Source: Nematopogon swammerdamellus (Eukaryota > Arthropoda > Insecta > Lepidoptera > Adelidae). From it: a DNA stretch of 64,000 nt. The notes beneath the pieces were generated by a model, which was not told where the DNA came from, made no database searches, and saw only the letters and a list, made by a program, of their open reading frames with translations. This document shows, piece by piece, positions 12,201 to 22,315 of the stretch (within the stretch, counting starts at the first letter, position 1; each line of letters begins with the position of its first letter). Location of the stretch: NCBI GenBank assembly GCA_946902875.1, contig OX336340.1, positions 11,547,566 to 11,611,565 of the forward strand. The letters run 5' to 3'. A program made the translations under genes and the position numbers.

Positions 12201-15200
12201 TTCTCTCTCCCTCTTTCTTTTTTATGGAGCCTGACATGGTTGACTATATCACCTACTGTACCCCTCAGCACATAGCATCTCGGTGAATTAGGTGCCATGT
12301 CAGTGTTTCCCTTTTGCCCGTGCCGGCCGAACTGGATCAAAACCCGAACTATAATATTTACATATGCCCTTTCATTAGAGTTGTTAAACCTACCACCTAA
12401 TAAGGTAGGGAATGGAAATGTCCAAATGTTTCACGCGGAATCCGAACTACGGCCAGCCTCAACGGTCGAACGGTCCAAGTTCTGACCTCGCCCGGGTGTG
12501 CTTAATTTCACGATCGGACATCGATCATTACATCAGCGAGCTACCAATACTGTCAAAATCTTTCTCTCCATTCACAGGGTTGACATCTTTCTAAATTTAA
12601 TCTAATATTCCATATTTTCTATGGACAGTAGCCGCCTAGTCGCATTTCGGTTAAAAAAACTATTTAGTTCTTAACTGATAATGAAAGAAGAAAAACATTA
12701 TATTTAAAATTCACTATGTTTAGTTTGTATTGTAAATCTGGTTTCACGAGCAATAATTGTGTTAGAATATATTTCATAATAATAATTATGAAAATATATT
12801 CTAACGCGACACGAGCCTCGCAGGTATGCCAGCTCGCAGGTTTGCGTAGCTGGCTCAAAATTATGTTATTATTTTACATAAATATTTAAAATAGGCATTC
12901 TGTTTAAGTGGCCATTCGCATTAGCCTTGATTTTTTTATGAATTTATGAAACTGGAACACAGTTGTTAGAAACATGATGAGATTAGACGGCTTTTGCCGT
13001 AATCAAATAGAAGTCGAAGACCCCACGAGTCAACGCATTCTCATGGAAGTTCTCATGGAAAATACACAAACAGTACCTATAAATATTCGAGCTGGACAAC
13101 ACTTTTACTTCAGTAAAGTTGTTTCTTTCGATCCTAATAGTAGATAATATAAACACAAAACAACTTAAATTGGCCCTCTAGAAAACAATTCGTGACCACT
13201 TTTACTCGTTAATAAGTATAATCGTTTTTATTTCAATTCAAACGAAACTCGGAAGAGATCTTCAGAGATAAGTGAGTGAGAGTTTTAATTTGTCGCTACA
13301 GTAACAATGGTGTTGCCGAGGCTAGTATGCGTTCAGGTTAAGTTGAGCCATATTGAAACAGCACTCCAATCCAACTGCATATATCACGCGGTGAAAATTA
13401 AGTGTACATTAAGTGATTACGTACATAAATCGAAGATCAATCTCTATTGGAAAGCACAAGAAGCTCTTGAAGATGTTGTTTATGGTACCGGCTTAAATTA
13501 TCTACTAACATACATGATTGTATTATCCATTGCCTTATATTATTTAGATTGTATGTATTTATTTGTAAAGTCACCTTAGTGAGACAATATTATAGGGAAT
13601 TAATAACCTTCTTAAAGCCATCGCCATACCGACCCTCGTATTATACTATGTGAACGAGATTTCTTTTGAGTTTATGTAAAATCAAACAAGACGCAAAGTG
13701 TGCGTTGAGCGTTGTGTGTGTTGTTTGGTTGCAGTGCCTGCTGCAGTGCGTGTACAGGAAAGTGAAAGCGGTGAGTGTGACGAATCTATTTACCGCTCGC
13801 TCTCCGTTATCTCGGCTGTGTGATGCGCCGCGGCCGCCCGCCCGCCCGCCCGTGACGCCACAATCATGGCGCATCGCTAATCGGTTTGTCTCAATTTCAA
13901 CCGTCATTGGAGCCAACATTTCCGTGAGGTAATCTTTCCACTTTCATATTTAAATATTTAACGAAAACATTGCATGCAAAGTGTAAGTTCTACAATATTA
14001 TAAACATTTCCGTGTAAAATGTTTTCAAATAATGTCTCGTTTATTGAAATGTCTTTCTATATTATTACAAAAAGGAGTCCATGCTCAATTAGAACGAACG
14101 AACGAATAAAAACTAATAAATTCTTCATATTTCATTTAATTTGAAAGCTCGCTCAACTTCTTTACCTAATTGTAAAATATTCATCGTCGTCGTTTACATA
14201 GCGTGTTCGCATAATATGAAGACAAACAAATTATTTAGCAAAACTCAGCCCGGCGCCGGCGGCGGCGCCCGCGGCGGCGCGTCGTCCGTCCGTCGATCTG
14301 AGGAAATCGCACAAATTCGCAATGATCTTGATTCCCCGAGAACCGGGTCGACATTAACATTTAAAATGGTCCGTCATTTGGAAACGGCAATTAAGACGCG
14401 TTTATGTTGCCAAAATACGTCGCTGTCGACCCTGACACGCGTTATTTTTGTATGTGCTACTTTTTCACTTTATGTAGAAATGGTGAAAATATAATAAATA
14501 AATAGTTTTGGAGGGTTAAGAACACTTTGCTCCGAAGTTTTGGAATTCAATCCTCCAAAGTTGAACAGAAAGTTGTACAGAAATACTCTGCAGTTCTAGG
14601 TATAAATTATCCAAAAACAGAAATGATACAATTGACCTAGAAATGGTTCGAAGCTTCAGTTCAGAAGGAATATTATAGTAGAGAGTTTAGTTAGAGTGAG
14701 TGTAGTGATGGTGGCAGGTGGACGGCTACGGGTTCCCCACGCTGGAGGGGCTGGTGCGGCTGTACTCGGACGGGGTGAACGAGCGCGGCTACTTCATGGC
14801 GACGCTGGAGGCGAGCCGCGAGTGCCTCATGCGAAACCACGACCGCTTCTCCAGGACCGTCCCGATGGGTATCTCCTTCCCACCCACCTTACTAACATAT
14901 ACACGCACTATATACCTACATATAAAGTGTTCCTTCAATACAACATGTTTTTGACGTGATAACGTCTTATAAATTGATGAACACCGGCTGCACGCACGAA
15001 AAAGTGTCACGTTCCATCTGAGCCTGTGTGTGCAAGCGAGAGCGCGTAACAAGCGATAGAGAGGCACAATCGGCCCAAGCGTCGGCTTGTACACATTTAT
15101 CTCTCTGGTTCTAAAGTACCAGGGCAGCAGAAATTGAAAGCACTTTATGACGTTATCACGTAAAACTATCGTCCGTAAACCGACTTTACAGACAACCAAT

Positions 15201-16420
15201 TTTTTTTTATAATTGAAGAATTGAAACAATATCAATAGTGTTATTTATTCCAGTCAACCTGGACACAATCAAGTTTTGCTCTACAATAAACATTCTCACT
15301 TTTTCCACACATCATGTATATCTATGCACCGAACTAAATAGTTTAGAAGAGGCAAAGCGTGATGAAACATGTTACCTGTCGGTGAACAAGTGTTTTTTTT
15401 TTTTTTATGTAAACCAGCATGCGTGGCTGTGCCGAGAGACCAATGGTGCAGTCGACAGAGCCAAAATCACCTCTCCTCGCGAAACCACGCTCAGTTAGGT
15501 GCCATGCCAGCAGATTTAGGTATATAGAGATTACCGACAGCTTTGCGAATATACATTCAAAGGATCGCACTAAGCGCCATAACGTTCCTCACTAGTGTAT
15601 TTGCGGACATACTACGATAAGGTTAGGCCATTATTCACCACAAACATCAGTCTATGTGATTGAACTCGGTTTATTAGCAGATTGGATCGGCGACATGTTT
15701 TTTCGGGAGCGATGTATGGGAAAGGTTTATCTTAGTATATAGTTAAGTTTTTTTTTTTTTTAATGGAAACTGACACGGTTGGCTACATCACCTACAACGT
15801 CCGTGATGTCAGCCCATAACACCGGGTGAACTAGGTGCCATGTCAGTGCTTTCACCTTTGATCGTGCCGGCTACACTGGACTGGTCGGAAAACACAAACT
15901 ATTTACATAGCCGTTTAGACCGACGTTTCATTCAGTGTGGTGGTACCAACCCGGGCGGGTTAAACCCTACTACAGTTTTACGAGGAATCCGAACCTCGGT
16001 CAGCCTCCAACGGTCAGCGGTCACCCATCCAAGTACTGACCGCACCCAGCGTTGCTTAACATTCAATAGCGACAGTTGACTGTCTGCACCACTGAGCTAT
16101 CGAGGCTGACAAGTACTAATAAGTATTAAGTACTATAGATCAGTGTATGCATGAGTTAAGTGAACCATTTTCATTTCGAAATTAACAAATGGTTCGGATT
16201 GAGCCAGAGTCGACTGTCATTGTCTCCCGTAGAGGGAGACAATGACAGTCGGCTCTAATTGAGCCCATTCGACTTGCAGTTAGAGCAAAATGCATTGAAT
16301 TTCTTTAACAGCATGTTTCTTTGTATTTCAGACAACGGCCGCAACTGTGACGTCTCCTTCGACATATTCGAGTGCATCTCGGACCGCATCGGCGAGTACT
16401 GCGGCAACTCCGGCCTCTGA
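111..16420 (+). CDS. Odorant-binding protein (Obp59a / GOBP70-like), five 3' exons, 5' end missing
   Basis: Spliced from 111-204, 12076-12176, 13735-13770, 14718-14868 and 16332-16420. The exons sum to 471 nt with matching phases, giving 156 residues and a TGA stop. Odorant-binding proteins are small secreted helical carriers of hydrophobic ligands in sensillum lymph. The six-cysteine signature is visible: C21, then C66-x3-C70 (CLLQC), C113, then C133-x8-C142 (the diagnostic C5-x8-C6 spacing). C4 and C151 are two extra cysteines. The C1-C2 spacing is long because exon 2 adds a basic segment (MPQKRSRNKREVPF). The extra cysteines and that segment recall the atypical, widely conserved Obp59a / 'general OBP 70' group, which is linked to humidity sensing in Drosophila; I am only moderately sure of the orthology. 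The signal peptide must lie upstream of the window. The first intron is 11.9 kb and transposon-rich. Family membership is secure; ligand and tissue cannot be read from sequence. Confidence 0.9.
205..2400. other. OBP intron, mostly without recognisable features
   Basis: AT-rich intron sequence. The only repeated segment I recognise is 1831-1898, which recurs at 17616-17672 (TCATTCATATGGCAGT core). The short open frames here show no protein-like pattern. Confidence 0.5.
2575..3737 (+). mobile_element. Interspersed repeat H, interrupted
   Basis: Begins GCGGCCAAGTGCGTGTCGGG near 2588 and ends with GGTTCCGTAG-type sequence and a run of GACGGACAGAC near 3655-3692, then GACTACGGAACCCTAAAAA. This end pair is seen at several other loci in the window. 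An E-type element (2834-3296) sits inside it. Confidence 0.6.
2834..3296. mobile_element. MITE-like element E with ACAGGGTGT terminal inverted repeats
   Basis: Left end ATACAGGGTGTAAAAACG, right end CGTTTTAACACCCTGTAT, forming near-perfect inverted ends of about 18 bp. No transposase is visible. A second, more decayed copy lies at 7606-8035 with the same internal text (GGAAATGATTATTGGGATCA; TGGCGAAATTAATGTACT). Confidence 0.6.
3951..4674. other. OBP intron, AT-rich with one GC-rich patch
   Basis: A GCC/CCG-rich run lies at about 4250-4290 and a long A/T-only stretch at 4380-4560. No gene or named repeat recognised. Confidence 0.4.
4675..4910 (-). mobile_element. SINE family A copy, head missing
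   Basis: On the minus strand it ends in the standard tail CCATAAAAAAAA. It keeps the body (GTGATGTAGCCAACCGTG; CCCGCCCGGGTTGGTACCAC) but stops before the tRNA-like head. Confidence 0.75.
5071..5223. repeat. Foldback element family C, copy 1
   Basis: Inverted arms of about 65-70 bp. The left arm reads CCGGCAGTAAACAATGAACA and the right arm ends TGTTCATTATTTACTGCCGG. Related copies are at 10127-10229 and 51294-51430. Short, with no coding capacity. Confidence 0.65.
5800..6590. repeat. Imperfect direct duplication and minor tandem repeats
   Basis: 5815-5960 and 6409-6575 share long text (TTTATTGATTTTCGAAGCCT; GTTGCCATAGGTGGAAGG). Between them are three diverged copies of a CTCCAGCG / GGGATCAGTAGTTTC unit at about 6066-6160, 6183-6250 and 6270-6352. 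Possibly one decayed element with internal repeats. Confidence 0.5.
7606..8035. mobile_element. Element E, decayed second copy
   Basis: Shares its left-side (GTTACAGTTTTCATACAAAC) and right-side (TATCTCGAAAACTAGA) text with 2834-3296. The centre is replaced by a GGCGC-rich run near 7795-7820, and the end repeats are partly lost. Confidence 0.55.
8720..8753. repeat. Short perfect hairpin
   Basis: 14-bp arms GGTAGAATATTGAA and TTCAATATTCTACC with a 6-nt loop, about 80 bp before the larger palindrome. Confidence 0.75.
8836..8890. repeat. Perfect palindrome, 27-bp arms with a 1-nt spacer
   Basis: The left arm at 8836-8862 is exactly complementary to 8864-8890; a single A separates them. The arms contain CCTAGTACTAGG, itself a palindrome. 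Confidence 0.9.
10127..10229. repeat. Foldback family C, copy 2 (inverted)
   Basis: Shares GGTTGTAGAGCGTCGTCCCT with 5071-5223, and CAATCCGG with 51294-51430. The right side reads AAAGCTCCACACGCATTATT and ends in TTGCCGCC. Confidence 0.55.
10576..10962 (-). mobile_element. SINE family A, nearly full length
   Basis: On the minus strand it runs from the tRNA-like head near 10962 through the 5S-like part (ATGGATGGGTGGGTGACC, slightly altered) and body to CATAAAAAAA. Lies in the OBP first intron. Confidence 0.8.
11417..11831 (-). mobile_element. SINE family A, body only, with about 145 bp of extra sequence inside
   Basis: Body matches on both sides (CACCTGCTACATCCGTGATG; CCTACCACCTAGTAAGGTAA). 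Between about 11614 and 11760 is unrelated sequence bounded by repeated TGACCTTT, so it is probably a partial duplication or insertion. Confidence 0.65.
12076..12176 (+). CDS. OBP second visible exon (basic insert)
   Basis: Acceptor gttgcag, donor GGG|GTACGT. Encodes (E)ALDVIKEEHTMPQKR to DEKRIAG. The cluster of Lys and Arg is unusual between the first two conserved OBP cysteines and lengthens that loop. A SINE-A copy begins about 40 bp past the donor. Confidence 0.88.
12218..12550 (-). mobile_element. SINE family A, diverged, just downstream of an OBP exon
   Basis: Recognisable tail (TTTTATGGAGCCTGACATGG), body and altered head (GCGAGCTACCAATACTG). Starts about 40 bp after the exon 2 donor. 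Strong divergence suggests an old insertion. Confidence 0.65.
12761..12805. repeat. AT-rich near-perfect palindrome
   Basis: Arms GTTAGAATATATTTCATAAT and ATTATGAAAATATATTCTAA(C), one base different in length, with a very short centre. Confidence 0.75.
13735..13770 (+). CDS. OBP 36-nt micro-exon carrying the CxxxC motif
   Basis: Acceptor ttggttgcag, donor GCG|GTGAGT, twelve codons (CLLQCVYRKVKA), both boundaries in phase 0. It holds the second and third conserved cysteines. Because it is symmetric in phase, skipping it would keep the reading frame but remove both cysteines. Confidence 0.85.
14718..14868 (+). CDS. OBP fourth visible exon
   Basis: Acceptor gtggcag, donor ATGG|GTATCT. Encodes VDGYGFPTLEGLVRLYSDGV to FSRTVPM, with the fourth conserved cysteine in SRECLMRN. 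Much more GC-rich than the surrounding intron. Confidence 0.88.
14955..15200 (-). mobile_element. Element G, uninterrupted copy
   Basis: On the minus strand it starts TGTCTGTAAAGTCGGTTTAC and ends GACGTTATCACGTCA. The motif ACGTGATAACGTC occurs near both ends in opposite orientation. About 245 bp, non-coding, so MITE-like. It starts about 85 bp after an OBP exon. Confidence 0.65.
15391..15530 (-). mobile_element. SINE fragment, family B-like
   Basis: T-run then ATGTAAACCAGCATGCGTGG and a short body with AAAATCACCTCTCC. Related text is found at 27361-27440 on the other strand. Confidence 0.4.
15748..16110 (-). mobile_element. SINE family A, full length
   Basis: On the minus strand: GTCAGCCTCGATAGCTCAGT head, GTTAAGCAACGCTGGGTGCG and ACTTGGATGGGTGACCGC (5S-like), GGTTCGGATTCC (B-box-like), body, then CCATTAAAAAAAA tail. 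In the last OBP intron. Confidence 0.85.
16206..16256. repeat. Near-perfect palindrome, 23-bp arms
   Basis: 16206-16228 and 16234-16256 are complementary at 22 of 23 positions with a 5-nt loop (core CTGTCATTGTCTCCC). It ends about 75 bp before the last OBP exon. Confidence 0.88.
16332..16420 (+). CDS. OBP terminal coding exon
   Basis: Acceptor tatttcag, TGA stop at 16418-16420. Encodes (D)NGRNCDVSFDIFECISD to CGNSGL. The C-x8-C pair (NC then FEC) is the OBP fifth/sixth cysteine signature. No canonical AATAAA was found in the next 150 bp. Confidence 0.9.
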
Positions 16421-16593
16421 GACCCGCCCACCCCACTACACACATGTACCTACCTACAACCACCTACAACCACCGCACCGAACGACGCGACGCGACGCGA
16501 GACGAGAGGCCTTGTTGTGACTAAAATGCCTATTCGCCTCAATAACTAATGCATATTATAAATATAATTTGGTGTCTGTTTGTTCGGTTTTAG

Positions 16594-17213
16594 GGTTCCG
16601 TGCCAAATGGCAAAAAACTGAACTCTTAATTTCGTCCTGTCCGTTTGTACGTCCGTCCTCGCGTCCGTCCGTCCGTCTGTATGTCACAGCCATTTTACTC
16701 GGAGACTATTGGAAATAGAAAGCGTGTAGGGAAACCTTAGATAGGTCTTAAAAAATTAGGAGTTTCAAAATTACTTTTTTGTTTAAGTCAATAGTAGAAA
16801 AAAATATATAAATTTTTTTAACATTCAAATTACTTTATTAAACACCAATTTATACAAAGAATATAAAAATTAAATATCAGAAAAAACTTAACTAAAACTG
16901 ACCGAACTAACCTGACTCTAACAAAGTAAAACTAAACATGAACCTATAAATAAAAAATTCTAGTTTTTTTAATAGCCAATAGTTGGTGAGATATACCCTT
17001 TTAAAGTTGTCAAAAGTAATTTAAATCTAATTTTTCGTGGAACATTTTGAAAACATTTACCGTGGTAGAACTCATAAACCTCTTTCAACGATATAGAAAT
17101 ATAAATATACATAAGATATGTCGTATAGTTTTTGAGATGTACACCGTGAAGGATCTTCCCGACTACGGAACCCTTCTCAGTGCGTGGTTCGACACGCACT
17201 TGGCCAATTTTTT
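16594..17213 (+). mobile_element. Interspersed repeat H, full-length-like copy
   Basis: Starts TAGGGTTCCGTGCCAAATGG, has a GTCCGTCCGTCCGTCTGT run near 16655-16680, and ends CGACACGCACTTGGCCAATTTTT. It lies just past the OBP stop and could overlap its 3' UTR. Confidence 0.65.
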
Positions 17214-19485
17214 TTAAGTTTCAAACGCCTCCTCGCGGCGTACTTCTGGGCCTGAAATTTAGCATACTCTACATTACCGATTATTGAATAGAATTTTATT
17301 ATAAGGACTCACTCGAGCGAACCTTCGTTCAAAATGTAGTAGGTTTTATACACACGTAGACCCAAATGTTTTTTGACTCTTTTGAGCCCAATATGCATTT
17401 TACTTGAGACTCTACCCTCTACGCTGGGGAGGCGCGGCCCAGCTATCTGCACTCATTACATTTTTCAACACTCAAGTACAGCGAATAGTTTCTTCATTAG
17501 ATAAACGCAAAGCCGAAAATGAAGAGAAAAAATACGATCCGACCAGGATCCAGGTCGGCTCGTGCATTTATCTAATGAAGAAATATAAAAAGCGAGTATT
17601 GTTCATCGATCATGATCATTCATATGGCAGTTAGAGTGCACTCGAACTTGTCACAATTTGTTCTATCCAGCTCGAGTAAATGCTGAGTACTAACAAATAA
17701 AAAAATATATAAAGCTAATAGTTTGTGCACAAAATTATTTAAAAGGATAGAACTGCTTGCTTAGTCTAATACTATCGTAATCTACAAATGCACACAATTT
17801 TGTATTTTTGTCTCCGTGTGCACAACATTTGTAACGACTTGGCCTCCTCGACAGTTGCTTGATGCCTACAATCACTATCGTTATCAATTCTTTGACCGGC
17901 ACACCACAATAGAAATTAAGATTTCCTAGCTTTTATTAAATTTTCGTATATTTTCTTTAATGTCTTTTAAACAATGCTATTTAAAATTATAAAAAAAATA
18001 TATATTCGTATTTCTTGTAACGAGCCCTAAGTCACAAGATGCAATTGAAAAAAAAACTTACTTTCTAATTTGTTCCCCAAAATCAAAATTCGTTCACTTG
18101 TACTATACGTCCGTGATTGGGTCATCAAACTCTATACATGTACATATTTGTATCAAATTTCAACTTGTCTAGTCCAGTAGATTCTGAGAAAATAAGTTGT
18201 GACGGACGGAACGGAAAGACAGACGGACAGACACACCGAGAGTGATCTTATAAGGGTTCCGTTTTTTTTATGTAATATTATCGAGTTTCGGAGAAATAAC
18301 TCGGAGCACTCATTGCGCGAGGGCCGACCCGACCGCAGACCCTGACTCGAGCCAGACTCACCCTTGTACACTTTGTTGTAAATTGACAGATTTCTGGAAA
18401 CATTATTGCATTATTACATACATACGTTGTTATACAAAACTCTAGGTTTAATGTTACCATTAGACATATTGTGTTCATTGCCTTGGTTTGTGTTCCAAAA
18501 CATTATTTTTAATATTCGTTTAAGTACATGCATGTATGGTATAATTATAAATATCTATGCGTTACTATAATTTAATAAGATGACTTTGTACATTTTTGGA
18601 AGATAATTTTATTCAAATGGGCAAATAACTTAAAGTAGTAGTCATAAATAATTGGCCACATGTTTATACATATATATTCCTATAATTTCAGGTTTCCTAG
18701 TTCAGCCCTACTTTGTATATTAGGCATAGGTACTTTGTATATTAGTATAGCAGTATTGTAATATTGTACTTAGTAAACTAAGTATTTTCCGTATTTTAAC
18801 ATTATTAAAATTATTATTTCATCAATTGCCTATCCTAACATATAAAACGGAAAATGTGTAACTTAACTATATGTATATGCGCCGGCATCATTCTACGTTC
18901 GCTTATTTTATAAGTCTAGAACTACTCTTCGCTTGGGAGTTTCACTGACATATTCAGACACATGTTAGGATGGATATAGGTACACTATTTTTCTCCGCAG
19001 ACTTTCTTTAATAATTTCTTCTACTCAAGATAAATTTGTTTGCTTTTACCAATTATTTCTAAGCTTTTACAAATATTACTACATAATATATGTTGTTCTG
19101 TTTATTGTTGTAAATGTCTCGCGAATGAAGGTAGAGTAAGAGCTCACTCACTGCCTCGAGTTGTGTTAGAATTAGCTTCCTCTAGTTAGGATAACTCTGT
19201 GATTTGTTATTACGTGTCTGTTTGCACATCCCTTCAACTGAACTGGCGACTAAAACGAACTGATAGCATTAATAATACTTACCTATACATTAACGAATAA
19301 ACATTTTGTAAATATTGTCTCGAAGAATATTATTTTCCTGGCCTACTCTTATTGAAGTATTCCGTACCTACACGAGCAGGGCCGGCTTAGACCATGCAGG
19401 GACCCGTCGTCGGCACAACACATGTTTGAAGCCCTTTTAGAAAGTAAAAATAAATGTGAATGAAAACATATTTATGAATCATTTC
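17214..19485. other. Intergenic, no gene seen
   Basis: Contains a hairpin at 17489-17584 (TTTCTTCATTAGATAAA arms), the repeat shared with 1831-1898, and an H fragment at about 18190-18268 (ACAGACGGACAGACACACC; TATAAGGGTTCCG). The rest is AT-rich. Confidence 0.45.
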
Positions 19486-19552
19486 ATTCAGTGCATTGGT
19501 ACCAATCCATTCGGGCTAAACCCTACTACCTAGTAAGGTTCAGAAAGGGACG
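19486..19552 (-). mobile_element. SINE family A fragment
   Basis: Only the central body (CAGTGCATTGGTACCAATCC; CCTACTACCTAGTAAGGTT) remains, about 90 bp from the next copy. Confidence 0.5.
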
Positions 19553-19640
19553 TAGAGTTTTCAGTATAAAATATTCATATTATATTATTTACTAGAAAAA
19601 AAACTGAATTAAAACCTTCTCTGACAAGCTGACTGGTAAG

Positions 19641-19913
19641 TTTTTTTTTTTATAGAAACTGACACGGCTGGCTACATCACCTACAACATCCGTGATGTCA
19701 GCCCATAACACCGGGTGAACTAGGTGCCATGTCAGTGCTTCCCTTCGATCGTGCCGGCTACACTGAACTGGACGGAAAACACAAACTATTTACATATCCG
19801 TTTCGACCGACGTTTCATTCAGTGCGGTGGTACCAACCCGGGCGGGTTGAACCCTACCACCGAGTAAGATAGGAAGGGAAGGAACCTACAGTTTTACGTG
19901 GAATCAGAACCAC
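19641..19913 (-). mobile_element. SINE family A copy, head missing
   Basis: Tail T-run, body, and the start of the B-box region (GTTTTACGTGGAATCAGAAC); cut before the 5S-like part. Confidence 0.75.
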
Positions 19914-20701
19914 TAATTATTTATAATAAAAACATATTGAAACGTGTTTCTGTGACTAGCCAGGGTGTAAAATTGTCTGCATCGCTAACAGTCTATCTAC
20001 ATAAGCAATAAGTACCTAATGTAAGCAATATTACCTATGTATGAAAATCTTCTAGGTACTGCAAAACGGTATTACAAAGAATGCACAAGATGTTATTTAA
20101 ATTAATTTTCAAATAAACTCTTTATGATAGTAAATCGAAACCACCAACCGATTTATAGTTGCTTGCATTGATTGTCGATGGCGCTACAAGCAACGCCATC
20201 TCGAACAACTCACGTGCAATTTGTAGAGAACGCCACTTACTAGTTGTGAAACCGCTGCGTAGCTGGCTTGTAGATCGCCTATTCATACTCGAATCATGAA
20301 CTATTTGTCCCTATGGAAAATAGATGGTGCTGTTGGGATAACATATTTATTATTACGCAATAAAAATTAAAACTACATGATGGTTACTATGTGATGTATA
20401 AAATAAATGGGACTCAAACCAGGTAATCTTATCCATGGAAATTGATATTTTATGTACACAATTTCCTTGCTCACCTGACAGCAGCCTTTTCACGCTTCTT
20501 TAGAAAACACGTAGGCTTTATTTGGGAGGAAATATATTATATATATATTATAATATATAATATTCTGTAAATAAATTAGCTACCTAAAGAACCGGTTGGT
20601 GCGCCGACCGAGTCAACCATTTAGTTTTTATCTTTTTACTCACGGCACGGTATTAAGACAATCGGCTACATAACTCATTCATCAAAATCCATTCAGCCAT
20701 T

Positions 20702-21290
20702 TTGAAGTTACAAAGATGTACATATCGTACAAGAAAGTACGTATATCTCGGTCAAATTCTGCGGCTTGGTAGACAAGGTCTGCTTGAGGAGGTCAGGAGA
20801 CAAATTCAACCGAGTTGGGCTGCCTTCGGAAAGTTAAAATTCGCCCTGAGTTCTGACCTTCCGCAAAATTTAAAGAACTTTTATATATTATACCCAATGC
20901 GTCCTCCCGGTTATGACTTACCGGTGTGAAAGAAACCTGGACTCTGACGGTCGACGAGCCATGCTGGGATTATCGCTACTTGATATGGTGCGTAACGAGG
21001 CAATTCGCCGACGCACCAAAGTAGTCGATTTTGGTCACCGGGTAGCTAAGCTCAAGTGGTAGTGGGCCGGGCACGTCAGCCGAAGAGACTACGACCGTTG
21101 GAGTAACAGTGTCCTACACTGGCGTTCGTGGACAGGAGAACGGAGTGTTGGAAGACCGCCCGCCTGGTAGGACGGACTAAATTAAGTATGTCGGCGAATA
21201 GCAATGGTAACGCTGGAGACCGGGAGGACTGGAGGAAAATTGGAGAGGCACATGTCTAGCAGTGAAAGCATACACGCCGAATGACTAAAA
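20702..21290 (+). pseudogene. Decayed 3' end of a non-LTR (RTE-type) reverse-transcriptase gene
   Basis: Frames read YVYLGQILRLGRQGLLEEVR and RRQIQPSWAAFGKL, then through shifts and stops pieces such as AMLG, KLKW, VGRPP and EDWRKIGEAHV. This order is the C-terminal region of RTE-type endonuclease/reverse-transcriptase polyproteins common in moths. Many stops and shifts: a dead 5'-truncated copy. Confidence 0.65.
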
Positions 21291-22315
21291 GAAACTCAAC
21301 CACATACATAGATACATTAAAGTGAAACAAATTACTCTCCTTTATTTATACCCTCAAATAGAAATGGAGACTGTGGAACACAAAGTGTAAAATTATTCCC
21401 ATGTTATTGGCGCCATCGGCATTATGTAGGTATTGGTAAAACTACCCAAAATTATATAGACATATTGAAAGCTGATATAAAGATGGAAACTTTACAAAGC
21501 GGCTATACACAGCACGAGAATTATGACTAAATTTATTTGGAAGAACTTAATCAGATAGTAGAACACGTATTAACGTGAACACGTAGAACACGTATTAATG
21601 AACAATAGAACAGAGCTACAAATATCAATATAGAAAATATCTAACATCACACGTACGCTTGTTGTTTTTCCCAGCGGCACGCGTCGATACCGGGAACTCT
21701 AAGAAGAATTGAATGACGAAATGTACATAGTGTAAATAATTTTGTATTAAATAAGGGTTTCCTTTTAGATTTTACGAAAAACGTTCTGCCAAACTTTGTA
21801 AAAAAAGGAATTTTCCGAATTAGATCAGTTGTATCCACGAACTTTACCATAATTTTAATTACAATATGAAACTACGACAGGTATTATTAATACATAATAT
21901 TGCCACAAAAAATATTATTTTGATAATTTTTGACATTGAAAATGTCTTTTGGTTCGTTTCAGTATAGGCCCCGATTTCACGAAAAAGTGCGATCCCCTTA
22001 TATCTCGGAGAGTTGTGCAGATATGATATTCAAAAAAGGCTCAAAAGACGGGTATTCATGAGAGCTGTAAGGTGCAAAAATAATTATTCGAGAAAGTAAA
22101 TAAAAAACGAAAAAAGTTATGGCCGAAATAGTGAAAAAAAAAATTAAAATTTTTCCGAATTTTTTATTTTGGCCCTCAATATTTTGGAAACGAAGAATGA
22201 TATCAAAAATTTGAGAAAAACTCCTCTGAACAGTTTAGTCAGCTACAATTTGAGCCTAAAACAAAGACGATCGGGTTACGGGTTTGCCCTGTAGCTCAAC
22301 CTTTCTGAAAAAATA

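Noticed and set aside
13307..13579. 90-codon open frame with a hydrophobic stretch between OBP exons
   Set aside because: Good start context but AT-rich composition, no recognisable family and no splice logic with the OBP; kept as chance.
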